Made by a program: the position numbers and the translations under genes
Assembly: GCF_018278905.1 (NCBI RefSeq)
Contig: NZ_CP046600.1
Location: forward strand, 3,658,001-3,722,000
From: Mycobacterium spongiae
GTDB taxonomy: Bacteria; Actinomycetota; Actinomycetes; Mycobacteriales; Mycobacteriaceae
Direction of reading: 5' to 3'
DNA length: 64,000 nucleotides
Shown: positions 10,871 through 20,349 of the stretch, one piece after another
How the letters are laid out: each line of letters begins with the position of its first letter
Position numbering within the stretch: the first letter of the stretch is position 1
The notes under the pieces: model-generated
Database searches by the model: none
What the model saw: the letters and a program-made list of their open reading frames with translations, nothing else
What the model was told of the DNA's origin: nothing

Positions 10871-12262
10871 CTAGCAGCCCTTGAGCCGGACCGCCAGGTA
10901 ATCGGCGACCTTGTTCATGGCCACCCGCTCTTGCGCCATGCTGTCGCGCTCGCGCACCGTGACGGCATCGTCCTGGAGTGAATCGAAATCAATCGTCACG
11001 CAGAACGGCGTACCGACTTCGTCCTGGCGACGGTAGCGCCGCCCGATCGCCCCGGCGTCGTCGAAATCCACGTTCCAGTACTTGCGCAATTCCGCACCCA
11101 GGTCGCGGGCCTTAGGGCTGAGGTCGGCGTGCCGCGACAGCGGCAGCACCGCGGCCTTGACCGGCGCCAAACGTGGATCCAGGCGTAGTAGTGCGCGCCT
11201 ATCCATCCCGCCCTTGGCATTCGGAGCCTCGTCCTCGGTGTATGAATCGATAAGGAACGCCATGAACGAACGGGTCAGACCCGCGGCAGGTTCGATGACG
11301 TAGGGCGTGTAACGACGATCGTCGACCTGGTCGTAGAATGACAGGTCGGTTCCGGAACACTTTGTGTGCGTTGATAAGTCGAAGTCAGTTCGGTTGGCGA
11401 CGCCTTCTAGCTCGCCCCACGGATTGCCAACGAAACCAAATTTGTATTCGATGTCGACGGTGCGATCGGAATAGTGCGACAACTTCTCCTTGGGATGTTC
11501 GTACAGTCGCAGGTTCTCCGCATCGATACCGAGGTCGACGTACCACTGCCGTCGGGTGTCGATCCAATACTGATGCCATTCCTTCGCTGTCGACGGCTCG
11601 ACGAAGAACTCCATCTCCATCTGCTCGAATTCGCGGGTGCGAAAGATGAAGTTGCCTGGAGTTATCTCGTTGCGGAAGCTCTTGCCGATCTGCCCGATAC
11701 CGAACGGCGGCTTCTTGCGAGCCGTCGTCACTACGTTGGCAAAGTTGACGAAGATGCCTTGCGCCGTCTCGGGGCGCAAGTAGTGCAGCCCCTCCTCCGT
11801 CTCGATGGGTCCCAGATGCGTCTTGAGCATCATGTTGAACTCGCGGGGCTCGGTCCATTGGCCGGGCTCGCCGGTTTCCGGGTCCCGAATGTCTGCCAGA
11901 CCGTTGGGCGGCGGCCGCCCGTGTTTGGCTTCGTAGGCCTCGATGAGATGGTCGGCCCGGTAGCGCTTGTGGGTGATCAGCGACTCAACCAGCGGATCGT
12001 GGAAGACCTCGACGTGCCCGGACGCCACCCACACCTCGCGCGGCAGGATGATCGACGAATCGATACCGACAACGTCGTCGCGACCGGTGACGACCGACCG
12101 CCACCACTGTTGCTTGATGTTGTCCTTGAGCTCGACTCCCAGTGGACCGTAATCCCACGCGGACTTGGTGCCGCCGTAGATCTCGCCCGACGGATAAACG
12201 AAGCCTCGCCGTTTGGCCAGGTTGACTACGGTATCGATGACGGACGCCACGGGGTGGTGCAC
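10871..12262 (-). CDS. glyS: Glycine--tRNA ligase
   Basis: A 463-residue homodimeric-type class II glycyl-tRNA synthetase that charges tRNA-Gly in the cytoplasm. Visible signatures are [13 protein letters not shown] near the N-terminus, motif 2 around [26 protein letters not shown] (residues about 195-220), motif 3 in [12 protein letters not shown], and the anticodon-binding domain after residue 360 ([18 protein letters not shown]). The length and the position beside smtB-zur match M. tuberculosis Rv2357c. Confidence 0.98.
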   Translation of the reverse strand: MHHPVASVIDTVVNLAKRRGFVYPSGEIYGGTKSAWDYGPLGVELKDNIKQQWWRSVVTGRDDVVGIDSSIILPREVWVASGHVEVFHDPLVESLITHKRYRADHLIEAYEAKHGRPPPNGLADIRDPETGEPGQWTEPREFNMMLKTHLGPIETEEGLHYLRPETAQGIFVNFANVVTTARKKPPFGIGQIGKSFRNEITPGNFIFRTREFEQMEMEFFVEPSTAKEWHQYWIDTRRQWYVDLGIDAENLRLYEHPKEKLSHYSDRTVDIEYKFGFVGNPWGELEGVANRTDFDLSTHTKCSGTDLSFYDQVDDRRYTPYVIEPAAGLTRSFMAFLIDSYTEDEAPNAKGGMDRRALLRLDPRLAPVKAAVLPLSRHADLSPKARDLGAELRKYWNVDFDDAGAIGRRYRRQDEVGTPFCVTIDFDSLQDDAVTVRERDSMAQERVAMNKVADYLAVRLKGC

Positions 12263-12359
12263 TCCCTTCAGGGGATGGCCGACTCATGCAGCGCAAAACC
12301 GTTGCGTGCAAAACATCAGCCATCGTAGCGATCGAGGCCTAGGACACCTATCTTCTTTG

Positions 12360-12379
12360 ACATGCATCATCATGCATGT
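12360..12379. promoter_or_regulatory. Palindromic operator upstream of smtB
   Basis: ACATGCATCATCATGCATGT has perfect 8-base inverted arms around a 4-base centre. It lies about 100 bases upstream of smtB and about 100 bases from the glyS start. ArsR/SmtB repressors bind imperfect palindromes of this size at their own promoters, so autoregulation in response to zinc is the likely role. Binding is inferred. Confidence 0.7.
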
Positions 12380-12477
12380 GACAGTGGAAGTTAGCCACAT
12401 GCCGATCGCAACTGACATTCCGGGGCAGTCCGCACCTGTCTCAATGCCCTGGCACTTCTCGAGGTGATGACTCCGAC

Positions 12478-12885
12478 ATGGTGACGTCCCCCGCAACGCG
12501 GACCGCCACTCCCGAGGACGTGAGCGCCGAGGCCGCTGCCGGTCACGACCACGGATCCGCCGGTCTTGCGGTGTATACCGAGCTCCCCGTACCGCCGCCG
12601 CGGGAGATTCTCGAGGCAGCCGGTGAGCTGTTGCGTGCGCTGGCGGCGCCCGTGCGCATCGCCATCGTGCTGCAGTTGCGCGAATCCCAGCGCTGCGTGC
12701 ACGAACTCGTCGACGCGTTAGCCGTGCCCCAACCGCTGGTCAGCCAGCATTTGAAGATTCTCAAAGCAGCCGGAGTAGTGACCGGGGAACGCGCCGGTCG
12801 CGAAGTCCTCTACCGCCTCGCCGACCATCACCTCGCGCATATCGTCGTCGACGCGGTCACCCACGCAGGCGAGGATTCACCATGA
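12478..12885 (+). CDS. smtB: ArsR/SmtB family zinc-responsive repressor
   Basis: A 135-residue winged-helix repressor (Rv2358 type). A His/Asp-containing N-terminal tail (GHDHG, residues 23-27) precedes the HTH core (LLRALAAPVRIAIVLQL; VPQPLVSQHLKILKAAGVV, residues about 82-100). The C-terminal helix DHHLAHIVVDAVTHAGE supplies an alpha-5-type metal site with several His residues. It should release DNA when zinc is bound. It is the first gene of the smtB-zur pair and ends inside a MIRU array that leads directly to zur. Confidence 0.93.
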   Translation: MVTSPATRTATPEDVSAEAAAGHDHGSAGLAVYTELPVPPPREILEAAGELLRALAAPVRIAIVLQLRESQRCVHELVDALAVPQPLVSQHLKILKAAGVVTGERAGREVLYRLADHHLAHIVVDAVTHAGEDSP

Positions 12886-13029
12886 CCCGCGCAGAGCGCA
12901 GCGATGCTGAGGAGCGGCGCCAATGACCCGCGCCGGCGACGATGCAGAGCGCAGCGATGCTGAGGAGCGGCGCCAATGATTACAGCCAACGACGATGCAT
13001 CGCGCAGCGATGAGAAGGAGTGGCGCCGA
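12883..13029 (+). repeat. MIRU array joining smtB to zur
   Basis: Three units of mycobacterial interspersed repetitive unit sequence: 41 bases from 12883 and 53 bases each from 12924 and 12977. Each begins with TGA overlapping an ATG (ATGA) and carries GCAGCGATG and GGAGNGGCGCC. The first TGA is the smtB stop and the last ATG is the zur start. This is the typical MIRU arrangement between co-transcribed genes. Confidence 0.9.
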
Positions 13030-13418
13030 TGACTTCCGCGAGCGTCCGATCCACCCGACAGCGAACGGCGATCTCAACGCTGCTGGAAAAAGTCGACGAC
13101 TTCCGGTCGGCCCAGGACCTCCACGACGAACTGCGGCGCCGCGGCGAGAACATCGGTCTGACCACCGTCTATCGGACGCTGCAGTCGATGGCCGCCGCAG
13201 GAATAGTCGACACGCTGCGCACCGACACCGGTGAGGCGGTCTACCGCAGATGCTCGGAGCAGCACCACCATCATTTGGTGTGCCGCAGTTGCGGCTCCAC
13301 TATCGAAGTGGCCGCTCTTGACGTCGAAACGTGGGCGGCGGAGGTGGCCGCCAAACACGGATTCTCCGACGTCAGCCACACGATTGAGATCTTCGGCACC
13401 TGCTCCGAGTGCAGCTAG
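13029..13418 (+). CDS. zur: Zinc uptake regulator Zur (FurB)
   Basis: A 129-residue Fur-family repressor of zinc uptake and ribosomal-protein paralogue genes when zinc is plentiful. Visible are the DNA-recognition helix GLTTVYRTLQSM (residues about 45-56), the His cluster EQHHHHLVCRSCG (residues about 78-90) and a C-terminal CSECS. The two CxxC pairs form the structural zinc site. The start MTSASVRSTRQR matches M. tuberculosis FurB (130 aa). It is translated after smtB through the MIRU array, so both zinc sensors probably share one transcript. Confidence 0.96.
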   Translation: MTSASVRSTRQRTAISTLLEKVDDFRSAQDLHDELRRRGENIGLTTVYRTLQSMAAAGIVDTLRTDTGEAVYRRCSEQHHHHLVCRSCGSTIEVAALDVETWAAEVAAKHGFSDVSHTIEIFGTCSECS

Positions 13419-13431
13419 GTTGGTCGGTGAA

Positions 13432-13872
13432 CTAGCCAACGAGCGCGCTGCGGATCTGGGCGCCCGTATCCAGCACCAACAGGATCAGGGTGCGCAACGC
13501 GTCGTCGGTCAAGCCGGCACCGGGGAAGTTGTACCGCAGCATCACGTCCGCAGTCTTGGACCCAGGACCACCAGAGTTTCGCTGGGCAGCCTTCTCGCCG
13601 ACCTCTTCGAGTCCCTTTTCCAGCAGGGTCACTGAGCCGAAATTGACGTCGCGCGCTTGCTGGGCAACCTGGTCACGGATTTTCTTGGTGAGCGGCAGGT
13701 CCCACGCCAACACCTGAGTCAGTGACACCAGGTCGAGATCCTCGACGATGCTCACGACCCGCAGCGACGCAAAAGTACCGTCATGGCGAACCGTCAGGGC
13801 GCCGTCGGGCTCCTCCTCGGCAGAAAGAACGCTGAGGAGTATGGATGCCAGCCGGTCCCGCAACGATGGCAC
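13432..13872 (-). CDS. Conserved hypothetical protein (Rv2360c-like)
   Basis: A 146-residue protein of unknown function, conserved in mycobacteria next to uppS. The GTG start shares one base with the uppS TAG stop, which fits translational coupling. A longer frame only reads into uppS. It is soluble in appearance, with an N-terminal SLRDRLASILLSVLSAEEEPDGALTVRHDG and no signal peptide or membrane segment. It may serve cell-envelope or DNA-repair functions of its operon (recO-uppS), but nothing in it shows this. Confidence 0.85.
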   Translation of the reverse strand: MPSLRDRLASILLSVLSAEEEPDGALTVRHDGTFASLRVVSIVEDLDLVSLTQVLAWDLPLTKKIRDQVAQQARDVNFGSVTLLEKGLEEVGEKAAQRNSGGPGSKTADVMLRYNFPGAGLTDDALRTLILLVLDTGAQIRSALVG

Positions 13873-14771
13873 TAGGCGCTCCCAAACCGTCGGTTGCGGG
13901 ACGCGTATTCCTCGCAGGCCGCCCACAAGTCGCGGCGATCGTAGTCCGGCCACAGCTTGTCCTGGAATATGTATTCGGCGTAGGCCGCCTGCCAGAGCAT
14001 GAAATTGCTGGAGCGCTGTTCCCCGGAGGTCCGCAGAAACAGGTCGACATCGGGTATATCCGGTCGCTGGAGGTGACGGGAGATCGTGGACTCGGTAATC
14101 CGATCCGGATTCAGACTGCCGGCGGCGACCTTACGACCGATTTCCCGGGTGGCTTCGGCTATCTCCGTCCGCCCACCGTAGTTGACGCAGTAGTTGACCG
14201 TGATGACGTCGTTGTTCGCCGTCATGCGCTCGGCAATCGCCAGCTCGTTGATGACGCTGCGCCAAAGACGCGGACGGGAACCCACCCACCGGATCCGCAC
14301 CCCCATCGAGTTGAGGTTCTCACGGCGCCGCCGCACCACGTCCCGGTTGAAGCCCATCAGGAAGCGGACTTCCTCGGCGGAACGCTTCCAGTTTTCCGTG
14401 GAGAACGCGTAAAGACTGAGCCACTTGATCCCGAGTTCGATAGCACCGCAAGCGATATCGATCACCACGGCCTCGCCCATCTTGTGCCCCTCGGTGCGGC
14501 GCAGGCCACGCTCGGTAGCCCAACGGCCGTTGCCGTCCATCACGATGGCGACATGAGCGGGCAATCGGTCACTCGGAATCCGTGGTGGGGCCGCCTTCGA
14601 GACGTGCTGCGGTGGCCGGCGTGGTGCACCACCGCGAGATGGTGGCAGCTCCGGGAAGACGACCGGCCACGTCGACGTATCGGGAAAGGTCGGATAGTCG
14701 TCAGGCGCCGGGGGCAGCTGCGGGAAATCGGTGGGCTTCAGCGTGCGCTCCGCCCTCTTGGCCGCGCTCAC
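13872..14771 (-). CDS. uppS: Decaprenyl diphosphate synthase (long-chain cis-prenyltransferase)
   Basis: A 299-residue cis-prenyltransferase (Rv2361c type). It extends farnesyl diphosphate to decaprenyl diphosphate, the carrier lipid for peptidoglycan, arabinogalactan and arabinan. Signatures are [13 protein letters not shown] (catalytic Asp, residues about 72-84), [13 protein letters not shown] and [13 protein letters not shown] near the C-terminus. A proline-rich 55-residue N-terminal extension is shared with the M. tuberculosis protein. The GTG start overlaps the recO TGA (GTGA). Confidence 0.97.
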   Translation of the reverse strand: MSAAKRAERTLKPTDFPQLPPAPDDYPTFPDTSTWPVVFPELPPSRGGAPRRPPQHVSKAAPPRIPSDRLPAHVAIVMDGNGRWATERGLRRTEGHKMGEAVVIDIACGAIELGIKWLSLYAFSTENWKRSAEEVRFLMGFNRDVVRRRRENLNSMGVRIRWVGSRPRLWRSVINELAIAERMTANNDVITVNYCVNYGGRTEIAEATREIGRKVAAGSLNPDRITESTISRHLQRPDIPDVDLFLRTSGEQRSSNFMLWQAAYAEYIFQDKLWPDYDRRDLWAACEEYASRNRRFGSA

Positions 14772-15580
14772 TGATCCTGCCCGATCACAGCGACACCACG
14801 GTCGGCCATCTGGGTGCACCACTCGCCTGCCGGGGCATGCTCACCCTGGTAGCGCCGCTCCACCAGCGGCAACGTCTTGAGCTGCCGCTCCAGATGCCAC
14901 TGCAGGTGGGCGGCCACCAAACCGCTGACATAGCTGCGATGGGCTTGCGGTGCCTGCTCGGCGGCCTCCCAATCACCGTCGTGCAGTGCGGCCATCAGGT
15001 CCAGCACGCCCAGCGGCGGTGTGGTCGAACCGGCTGGGCGGCAGTAGCCGCAGACGCTACCCCCTGCAGCGATATGAAACGCCCGATGAGGACCGGGTGT
15101 GGCGCAGCGGGCGCACTCGGTGAGCGCCGGCGCCCATCCTGCGATGCCCATCGCACGCAGCAGATAAGCATCCAACAGAAGGTCACGAGGCCGACGCCCG
15201 TCGGCCACCGCCCGCAACGCGCTCACCGTGAGCCGATGCAGAGCTGGCGCGGGCGCCCGCTCCTCACCGGCCAGCCGTTCGGCGGTTTCCAACATCGCGC
15301 ACCCGCAGGTGTACCTGCCATAGTCGCTGACGATGTCGGTGGCGAACGCGTCAAGGGACACCACCTGGGTGACGACGTCGAGGTTGCGGCCGGGGTGTAG
15401 CTGCGCATCGATATGCGCGAACGGCTCCAGGCGCGCACCGAATTTGCTGCGGGTACGTCGGACGCCCTTGGCCACCGCGCGCACCAGTCCGTGATCACGG
15501 GTCAACAACGTGACGATCCGATCGGCTTCGCCGAGCTTGTGCTGGCGCAGCACCACTGCCCGGTCCCGATACAGCCGCAT
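14768..15580 (-). CDS. recO: DNA repair protein RecO
   Basis: A 270-residue RecO, which anneals single strands and loads RecA in RecFOR recombination repair. It has the N-terminal OB fold ([31 protein letters not shown]) and a Cys4 zinc motif (CARCATPG then GGSVCGYC, residues about 180-205). The start MRLYRD was chosen because the upstream 46 codons read into the divergent amidase promoter. It forms a tight operon with uppS. Confidence 0.96.
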   Translation of the reverse strand: MRLYRDRAVVLRQHKLGEADRIVTLLTRDHGLVRAVAKGVRRTRSKFGARLEPFAHIDAQLHPGRNLDVVTQVVSLDAFATDIVSDYGRYTCGCAMLETAERLAGEERAPAPALHRLTVSALRAVADGRRPRDLLLDAYLLRAMGIAGWAPALTECARCATPGPHRAFHIAAGGSVCGYCRPAGSTTPPLGVLDLMAALHDGDWEAAEQAPQAHRSYVSGLVAAHLQWHLERQLKTLPLVERRYQGEHAPAGEWCTQMADRGVAVIGQDQ

Positions 15581-15641
15581 CACAACAGTTTTGCACCCCA
15601 CCGCGACATCGTGGGTATCCGCGCCGATAGTCTCGTACTCC

Positions 15642-17165
15642 GTGGTTGGCGCTGCTGGGTCCGTTTCGGGGGCCAATCCTGGATCGGGTCTCGGATCTGG
15701 CGGCGAGCGCCTGCCCACGCTGACCGACCTGCTCTACGAGCTGGCCACCGGCGCGGTGACCTCCGACGAGTTGGTGCGACGATCGCTGCGAGCGATCGAT
15801 GTGAGCCAGTCCACATTGAACGCCTTCCGGGTGGTGCTCAGAGAATCGGCGCTGGCCGACGCGGCCACAGCCGACCGGCGGCGCGCCGCCGGCGACACCG
15901 CGCCGCTGTTGGGCATCCCGATTGCGGTCAAAGACGACGTCGACGTTGCTGGAGTACCCACCGCCTACGGCACCCAGGGCTATGTTCGGCCCGCCACCGA
16001 GGACTGCGAGGTCGTTCGCCGCCTCAAGGCGGCCGGCGCGGTGATCGTCGGCAAGACCAACACCTGCGAACTGGGCCAATGGCCCTTTACCAGCGGACCC
16101 GGCTTCGGGCACACCCGCAATCCCTGGTCACGCCGCCACACGCCGGGCGGATCCTCCGGCGGCAGCGCGGCCGCGGTGGCCGCTGGCCTGGTCACCGCCG
16201 CGATCGGCTCCGACGGCGCCGGCAGTGTCCGGATACCCGCGGCGTGGACACACCTGGTGGGCATCAAGCCGCAACGCGGCCGCATCTCCACGTGGCCTTT
16301 ACCGGAAGCGTTCAACGGCATCACTGTCAACGGCGTGCTGGCCCGCACGGTGGCCGACGCGGCGCTGGTGCTCGATGCGGCATCCGGCAACGTCGCCGGC
16401 GACCTGCACAGGCCGCCGCCGGTCATCGCATCCGACTATGTCGGCATCGCACCCGGTCCGCTGAAGATTGCGTTGTCAACGCGCTTCCCGTTCACCTTCT
16501 TTCGGGCGAAGCTCGATCGCGAGATCCTGGCTGCCACGCAAACGGTCGCCGAGCAGCTCGAACTGCTCGGCCACACCGTGGTGAAAGGGAACCCGGACTA
16601 CGGCCTGCGGTTGTCGTGGAACTTTCTCGTGCGGTCCACCTCGGGCATTTGGCAGTCGGAGGAACGGCTGGGCGACAGAGTCAATTTGGACCGCCGCACG
16701 TTATCCAATCTGCGCACCGGTCACATGCTGTCGCAAGCGATTCTGCGCAGTTCGCGCCGCCATGAAGCCATTGACCAGCACCGGGTGGGCTCGATCTTCG
16801 ACATCGTTGACGTCGTGCTGGCTCCCACGACCGCACAGCCACCGCCGATGGTGCGCGCCTTCGACCAGTCGAGCGCGCTGACGACCGACCGCGCGATAAT
16901 CCGCGCGTGCCCGTCGGCGTGGCCATGGAATCTGCTGGGCTGGCCGTCGATCAACGTGCCCGCCGGGTTCACCTCTGACGGTTTGCCGATCGGCGTGCAG
17001 CTGATGGGGCCGGCCAATAGCGAGGGAATGCTGATTTCGCTGGCCGCCGAATTGGAAGCCGTCAGCGGCTGGGCGAGCAAGCAGCCGCACGTGTGGTGGG
17101 ACACCGGGACGAGCACTCCACCCATCCACACTGTGGCGACGCCGCCCCGATCCGGGAAGCGGTAG
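15642..17165 (+). CDS. amiA2: Amidase signature family enzyme (AmiA2)
   Basis: A 507-residue amidase hydrolysing amides to acid and ammonia; the natural substrate is unknown. The Ser-cisSer-Lys triad is visible in GIPIAVKDDVD (Lys), GGSSGGSAAAVAAG (cis-Ser) and GSDGAGSVRIPAAW (nucleophile region), residues about 85-190. The GTG start gives VVGAAGS, as in M. tuberculosis Rv2363. Upstream codons overlap recO and are unlikely. It is the only plus-strand gene in this part of the block. Confidence 0.95.
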   Translation: MVGAAGSVSGANPGSGLGSGGERLPTLTDLLYELATGAVTSDELVRRSLRAIDVSQSTLNAFRVVLRESALADAATADRRRAAGDTAPLLGIPIAVKDDVDVAGVPTAYGTQGYVRPATEDCEVVRRLKAAGAVIVGKTNTCELGQWPFTSGPGFGHTRNPWSRRHTPGGSSGGSAAAVAAGLVTAAIGSDGAGSVRIPAAWTHLVGIKPQRGRISTWPLPEAFNGITVNGVLARTVADAALVLDAASGNVAGDLHRPPPVIASDYVGIAPGPLKIALSTRFPFTFFRAKLDREILAATQTVAEQLELLGHTVVKGNPDYGLRLSWNFLVRSTSGIWQSEERLGDRVNLDRRTLSNLRTGHMLSQAILRSSRRHEAIDQHRVGSIFDIVDVVLAPTTAQPPPMVRAFDQSSALTTDRAIIRACPSAWPWNLLGWPSINVPAGFTSDGLPIGVQLMGPANSEGMLISLAAELEAVSGWASKQPHVWWDTGTSTPPIHTVATPPRSGKR

Positions 17166-17180
17166 CCGCTACCACAGGTG

Positions 17181-18083
17181 CTAGAAGCCGAGTCGACCAA
17201 GCTTTTTGGGGTCGCTCTGCCAGTTCTTGGCGACCTTGACGTGCAGGTCCAGGTAGACCTTGGTCCCCAGCAACTTCTCGATCTGACCTCGGGCAGTGGT
17301 ACCGACTTCCCGCAGTCGTGTTCCGCCTTTGCCGATAACGATGCCCTTCTGGCTGTCTCGCTCGACGTAGAGCACCGCGTGCACGTCGACCAGGTCGTCG
17401 CGGTCCTCTCGTGGGTTGATCTCGTCGATGACCACCGCCAACGAATGCGGCAGCTCGTCGTGCACGCCCGCAAGAGCGGCCTCTCGGATGAACTCCGCCA
17501 TCAGCACCTCTTCGGGCTCGTCGGTGAGTTCCCCGTCGGGGTAGTACGCCGGGCCGGCAGGCAATGCCGCAGCCAACACGTCGATGAGCACGTCGACCTG
17601 CTCACCCGTCGCCGCCGATACCGGGACGATCTCGGCTGCATTCGGGACAAGTTCGCTCACCGCTACCAGCTGGGCAGCGACCCGCTCTTTCGGTGCCGTG
17701 TCGATCTTCGTGACGATGACCACCACTGTGGTACCGGACGGCGCGATCGAGCGGATCTGCTCGGCGATCCACCGATCCCCCGGACCGATCGCTTCGTCCG
17801 CGGGAATGCACAACCCGATGATGTCGACCTCGGCGTAGGTGTCGCGTACAAGGTCGTTGAGCCGCTTGCCCAGGAGCGTGCGCGGCCGGTGCAGGCCCGG
17901 CGTGTCGACGAGGATGATCTGAAATTCTTCTCGATGCACGATCCCGCGAATGGTGTGCCGCGTGGTCTGGGGCCTGGTTGACGTAATTGCGACTTTCGTG
18001 CCCACCAACGCGTTCGTCAAGGTCGACTTGCCGGTATTCGGCCGCCCGACCAAACACACAAAGCCCGAATGAAATTCGCTCAC
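17181..18083 (-). CDS. era: GTPase Era
   Basis: A 300-residue GTPase that acts in 16S rRNA 3'-end maturation and 30S assembly. The G1 motif GRPNTGKS lies at residues about 12-19, G3 is DTPG, G4 is TKID, and a C-terminal KH domain carries GKGGTRLREVG. The GTG start (VSEFHSG) gives the same length as the M. tuberculosis protein; the longer frame adds 42 unrelated residues. It is the last gene of a ybeY-corC-like-era series that is widely conserved in bacteria. Confidence 0.97.
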   Translation of the reverse strand: MSEFHSGFVCLVGRPNTGKSTLTNALVGTKVAITSTRPQTTRHTIRGIVHREEFQIILVDTPGLHRPRTLLGKRLNDLVRDTYAEVDIIGLCIPADEAIGPGDRWIAEQIRSIAPSGTTVVVIVTKIDTAPKERVAAQLVAVSELVPNAAEIVPVSAATGEQVDVLIDVLAAALPAGPAYYPDGELTDEPEEVLMAEFIREAALAGVHDELPHSLAVVIDEINPREDRDDLVDVHAVLYVERDSQKGIVIGKGGTRLREVGTTARGQIEKLLGTKVYLDLHVKVAKNWQSDPKKLGRLGF

Positions 18084-18156
18084 GCTCGTCCCCGCGTCGA
18101 GCGTGTGCACAGTGCGAGTTCTTGCGCGATTGTTCGCACTGAGTTCACGCTCGGCG

Positions 18157-18474
18157 TCACAGCGGGTTGCCTTCGCGGTCGGTGAGCACGATCGCGGCGG
18201 TTGGGGCAAGTTCCCGGACGGCAGCGATGCCGGGATCGTCCGCGGAGCCAGCCACCAGGACGGCAGCCTCGAGACTCCGCGCCCCGCTGGACGCGGCCGC
18301 CGCCACTGCTGCCTGCAGGCCGGTCAGTTCGAGCGCCTTGAGGATCACCGGGGCCGCCGCATAGGTGCGGCCGTCGACATCGCGCACCGCGGCGCCGGTG
18401 CCAGTCTCGGCCCGAGCCATCGCCGCCCGCGCGAGCACGATGAGCTTGGCGTCCTCGGGGTCCAGCTCAGCCAC
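18157..18474 (-). CDS. Conserved protein, cytidine deaminase-like fold (Rv2365c-like)
   Basis: A 105-residue protein between the CorC-like gene and era. The GTG start overlaps the end of the preceding gene by 8 bases. It is rich in Ala and resembles the cytidine deaminase fold ([33 protein letters not shown]), but the zinc-binding Cys/His residues of true deaminases are missing. A catalytic deaminase role is therefore unlikely. Function unknown. Confidence 0.8.
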   Translation of the reverse strand: MAELDPEDAKLIVLARAAMARAETGTGAAVRDVDGRTYAAAPVILKALELTGLQAAVAAAASSGARSLEAAVLVAGSADDPGIAAVRELAPTAAIVLTDREGNPL

Positions 18475-19783
18475 GTTTGTCGGTCTCCTTAACGTCGGAA
18501 CCATTAGGGCCATCGGGTTCGGCCAGACTCAGAAGCACGGTGCCGACCCGTACCCGACCGCGATGGTCGGGGCCGCCCTCAGCGTGCAGCCGCAGTCCGT
18601 GTGATACCACTTCGGCGCCGGGCAGTGGGACGCGGCCCAGTTCCAAGGCCATCAAGCCACCCACGGTGTCGACGTCGAGATCACCGTTGAATTCCATGCC
18701 GTAGAGTTCGGCGATGTCTTCGATCGGCAAGCGCGCTGATACCCGGAAACGCTTGTCGCCCAGGTCTTCCACCGGCGCCGTCTCGGCCTCGTCGTATTCA
18801 TCGGCGATTTCGCCGACGATTTCCTCCAGCACATCTTCGATGCTCACCAGGCCGGCTATCGCGCCGTATTCGTCGACCAGCAAGGCCATGTGATTTCGGT
18901 CGCGCTGCATTTCCCGCAGCAGTGCGTCCAAGGGCTTGGAGTCGGGCACGAACACCGCGGGGCGCATCACCTGCGCCACCGGGGCTTCGCGGCCGTCGGT
19001 TGATGAACAGAATGTTTGCGCGACAAGGTCTTTCAGGTAAACCACCCCGACAACGTCGTCGACGTTTTCACCGATCACCGGAATGCGGGAATGGCCGCTG
19101 CGCACGGCGAGGGTCACTGCTTGAGCGGCCGACTTGTCGATCTCGATCCAGACCATCTCGGTTCGCGGCACCATCACCTCACGGGCCGGGGTATCACCGA
19201 GCTCGAAGACCGATTCGATCATCCGGCGCTCATCGGCGGCGACCACACCACGCTGCTGGGCCAAGTCGACGACTTCGCGCAATTCAATCTCGGACGCGAA
19301 GGGGCCGTTGCGAAAACCGCGACCCGGGGTCAGCGCATTGCCCAGCACCACCAGCAAACTGGTGATCGGCATCAACAGCCGCGAGATGACGCGCAGCGGA
19401 AGGGCCGCGGCCAACGCGATCGAATACGCGTTTTGGAGCCCCAGGGTGCGTGGACCCACACCAACGATGACAAAACTGGCCAAGACCATGATGGCCGCGG
19501 CGACAAACAACCCCCCATGCAGGCTCAAGTTGTCGCGGATGTAGACCACGAGCAGCGCCGTTGCGGTGATCTCGCAGGTGACCCGGAGAAGCACCATCAG
19601 GTTGATGTACCGTGGCCGGTCGGTCATCACCTTGAGCAGCGAGTTCGCCCCGGGCCGCTGGCTGCGTACCAGTTCATGCACCCGAGCCGGCGACACCGTA
19701 CTGATGGCGGAGTCGATGGCCGCGAACAACCCGCCCAGACCGATCAGCCCGATCGAGCCGAGCAGCTGCGAGGGCCCGGTCAC
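18467..19783 (-). CDS. CorC/HlyC-type transmembrane CBS-domain protein
   Basis: A 438-residue membrane protein (Rv2366c type). An N-terminal DUF21/CNNM region has about four hydrophobic segments (residues 5-25, 65-85, 92-110, 120-150). Two CBS domains follow (residues about 200-330; [26 protein letters not shown]), then a CorC_HlyC transporter-associated domain (residues about 345-425). The family is linked to magnesium or cobalt efflux; the old haemolysin name has little support. The GTG start overlaps the ybeY stop as GTGA. Confidence 0.93.
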   Translation of the reverse strand: MTGPSQLLGSIGLIGLGGLFAAIDSAISTVSPARVHELVRSQRPGANSLLKVMTDRPRYINLMVLLRVTCEITATALLVVYIRDNLSLHGGLFVAAAIMVLASFVIVGVGPRTLGLQNAYSIALAAALPLRVISRLLMPITSLLVVLGNALTPGRGFRNGPFASEIELREVVDLAQQRGVVAADERRMIESVFELGDTPAREVMVPRTEMVWIEIDKSAAQAVTLAVRSGHSRIPVIGENVDDVVGVVYLKDLVAQTFCSSTDGREAPVAQVMRPAVFVPDSKPLDALLREMQRDRNHMALLVDEYGAIAGLVSIEDVLEEIVGEIADEYDEAETAPVEDLGDKRFRVSARLPIEDIAELYGMEFNGDLDVDTVGGLMALELGRVPLPGAEVVSHGLRLHAEGGPDHRGRVRVGTVLLSLAEPDGPNGSDVKETDKRG

Positions 19784-20316
19784 GGCTGGTCGAAATACCT
19801 TGACTTGTCCAGCAACCGGCGGTCCCTTTCATACTGTCGGTCATGCTGATAGGCCTCGACCTGTTCGGCCACCCACTCTTCGAGCAACCGATCCTGCAAA
19901 GCGAACATCTCCTTAGCCTCAGCTGGCTCGGCGTGGTCGTAGCCGAGCAGATGAAGCACACCGTGGATGGTCAGCAACGCCAGCTCGTGACCGAGGCTAT
20001 GGCCTGCCGCCACCGCCTGCTCCGCGGCGAATTCCGGGCACAGCACGATATCGCCCAGCATGGACGGTCCCGGCTCTGGGGCGTCGGGGCGACCGCCCGG
20101 CTCGAGCTCGTCCATGGGAAAGCTCATCACGTCGGTCGGCCCAGGCAGATCCATCCAGCGCATGTGCAGATCGGCCATCGCCGCCGTGTCGAGCAACACC
20201 ATCGATAACTCGGCGCCCGGGTTCACGTCCATCTTGGCGATGACGAACCGCGCGACGCTCACCAGTTCCGTTTCGGAAACGTCGATTCCCGATTCGTTGG
20301 CTACCTCGATGCTCAT
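19780..20316 (-). CDS. ybeY: Endoribonuclease YbeY
   Basis: A 178-residue single-strand RNase for 16S rRNA 3' processing and ribosome quality control. The zinc motif [11 protein letters not shown] (three His) lies near residues 115-125. It is coupled to the CorC-like gene downstream and lies 33 bases after phoH, the usual phoH-ybeY-corC-era order. Confidence 0.97.
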   Translation of the reverse strand: MSIEVANESGIDVSETELVSVARFVIAKMDVNPGAELSMVLLDTAAMADLHMRWMDLPGPTDVMSFPMDELEPGGRPDAPEPGPSMLGDIVLCPEFAAEQAVAAGHSLGHELALLTIHGVLHLLGYDHAEPAEAKEMFALQDRLLEEWVAEQVEAYQHDRQYERDRRLLDKSRYFDQP

Positions 20317-20349
20317 CGGTTTTCCCGGTCGGTCCGCGTCATGCCACCA

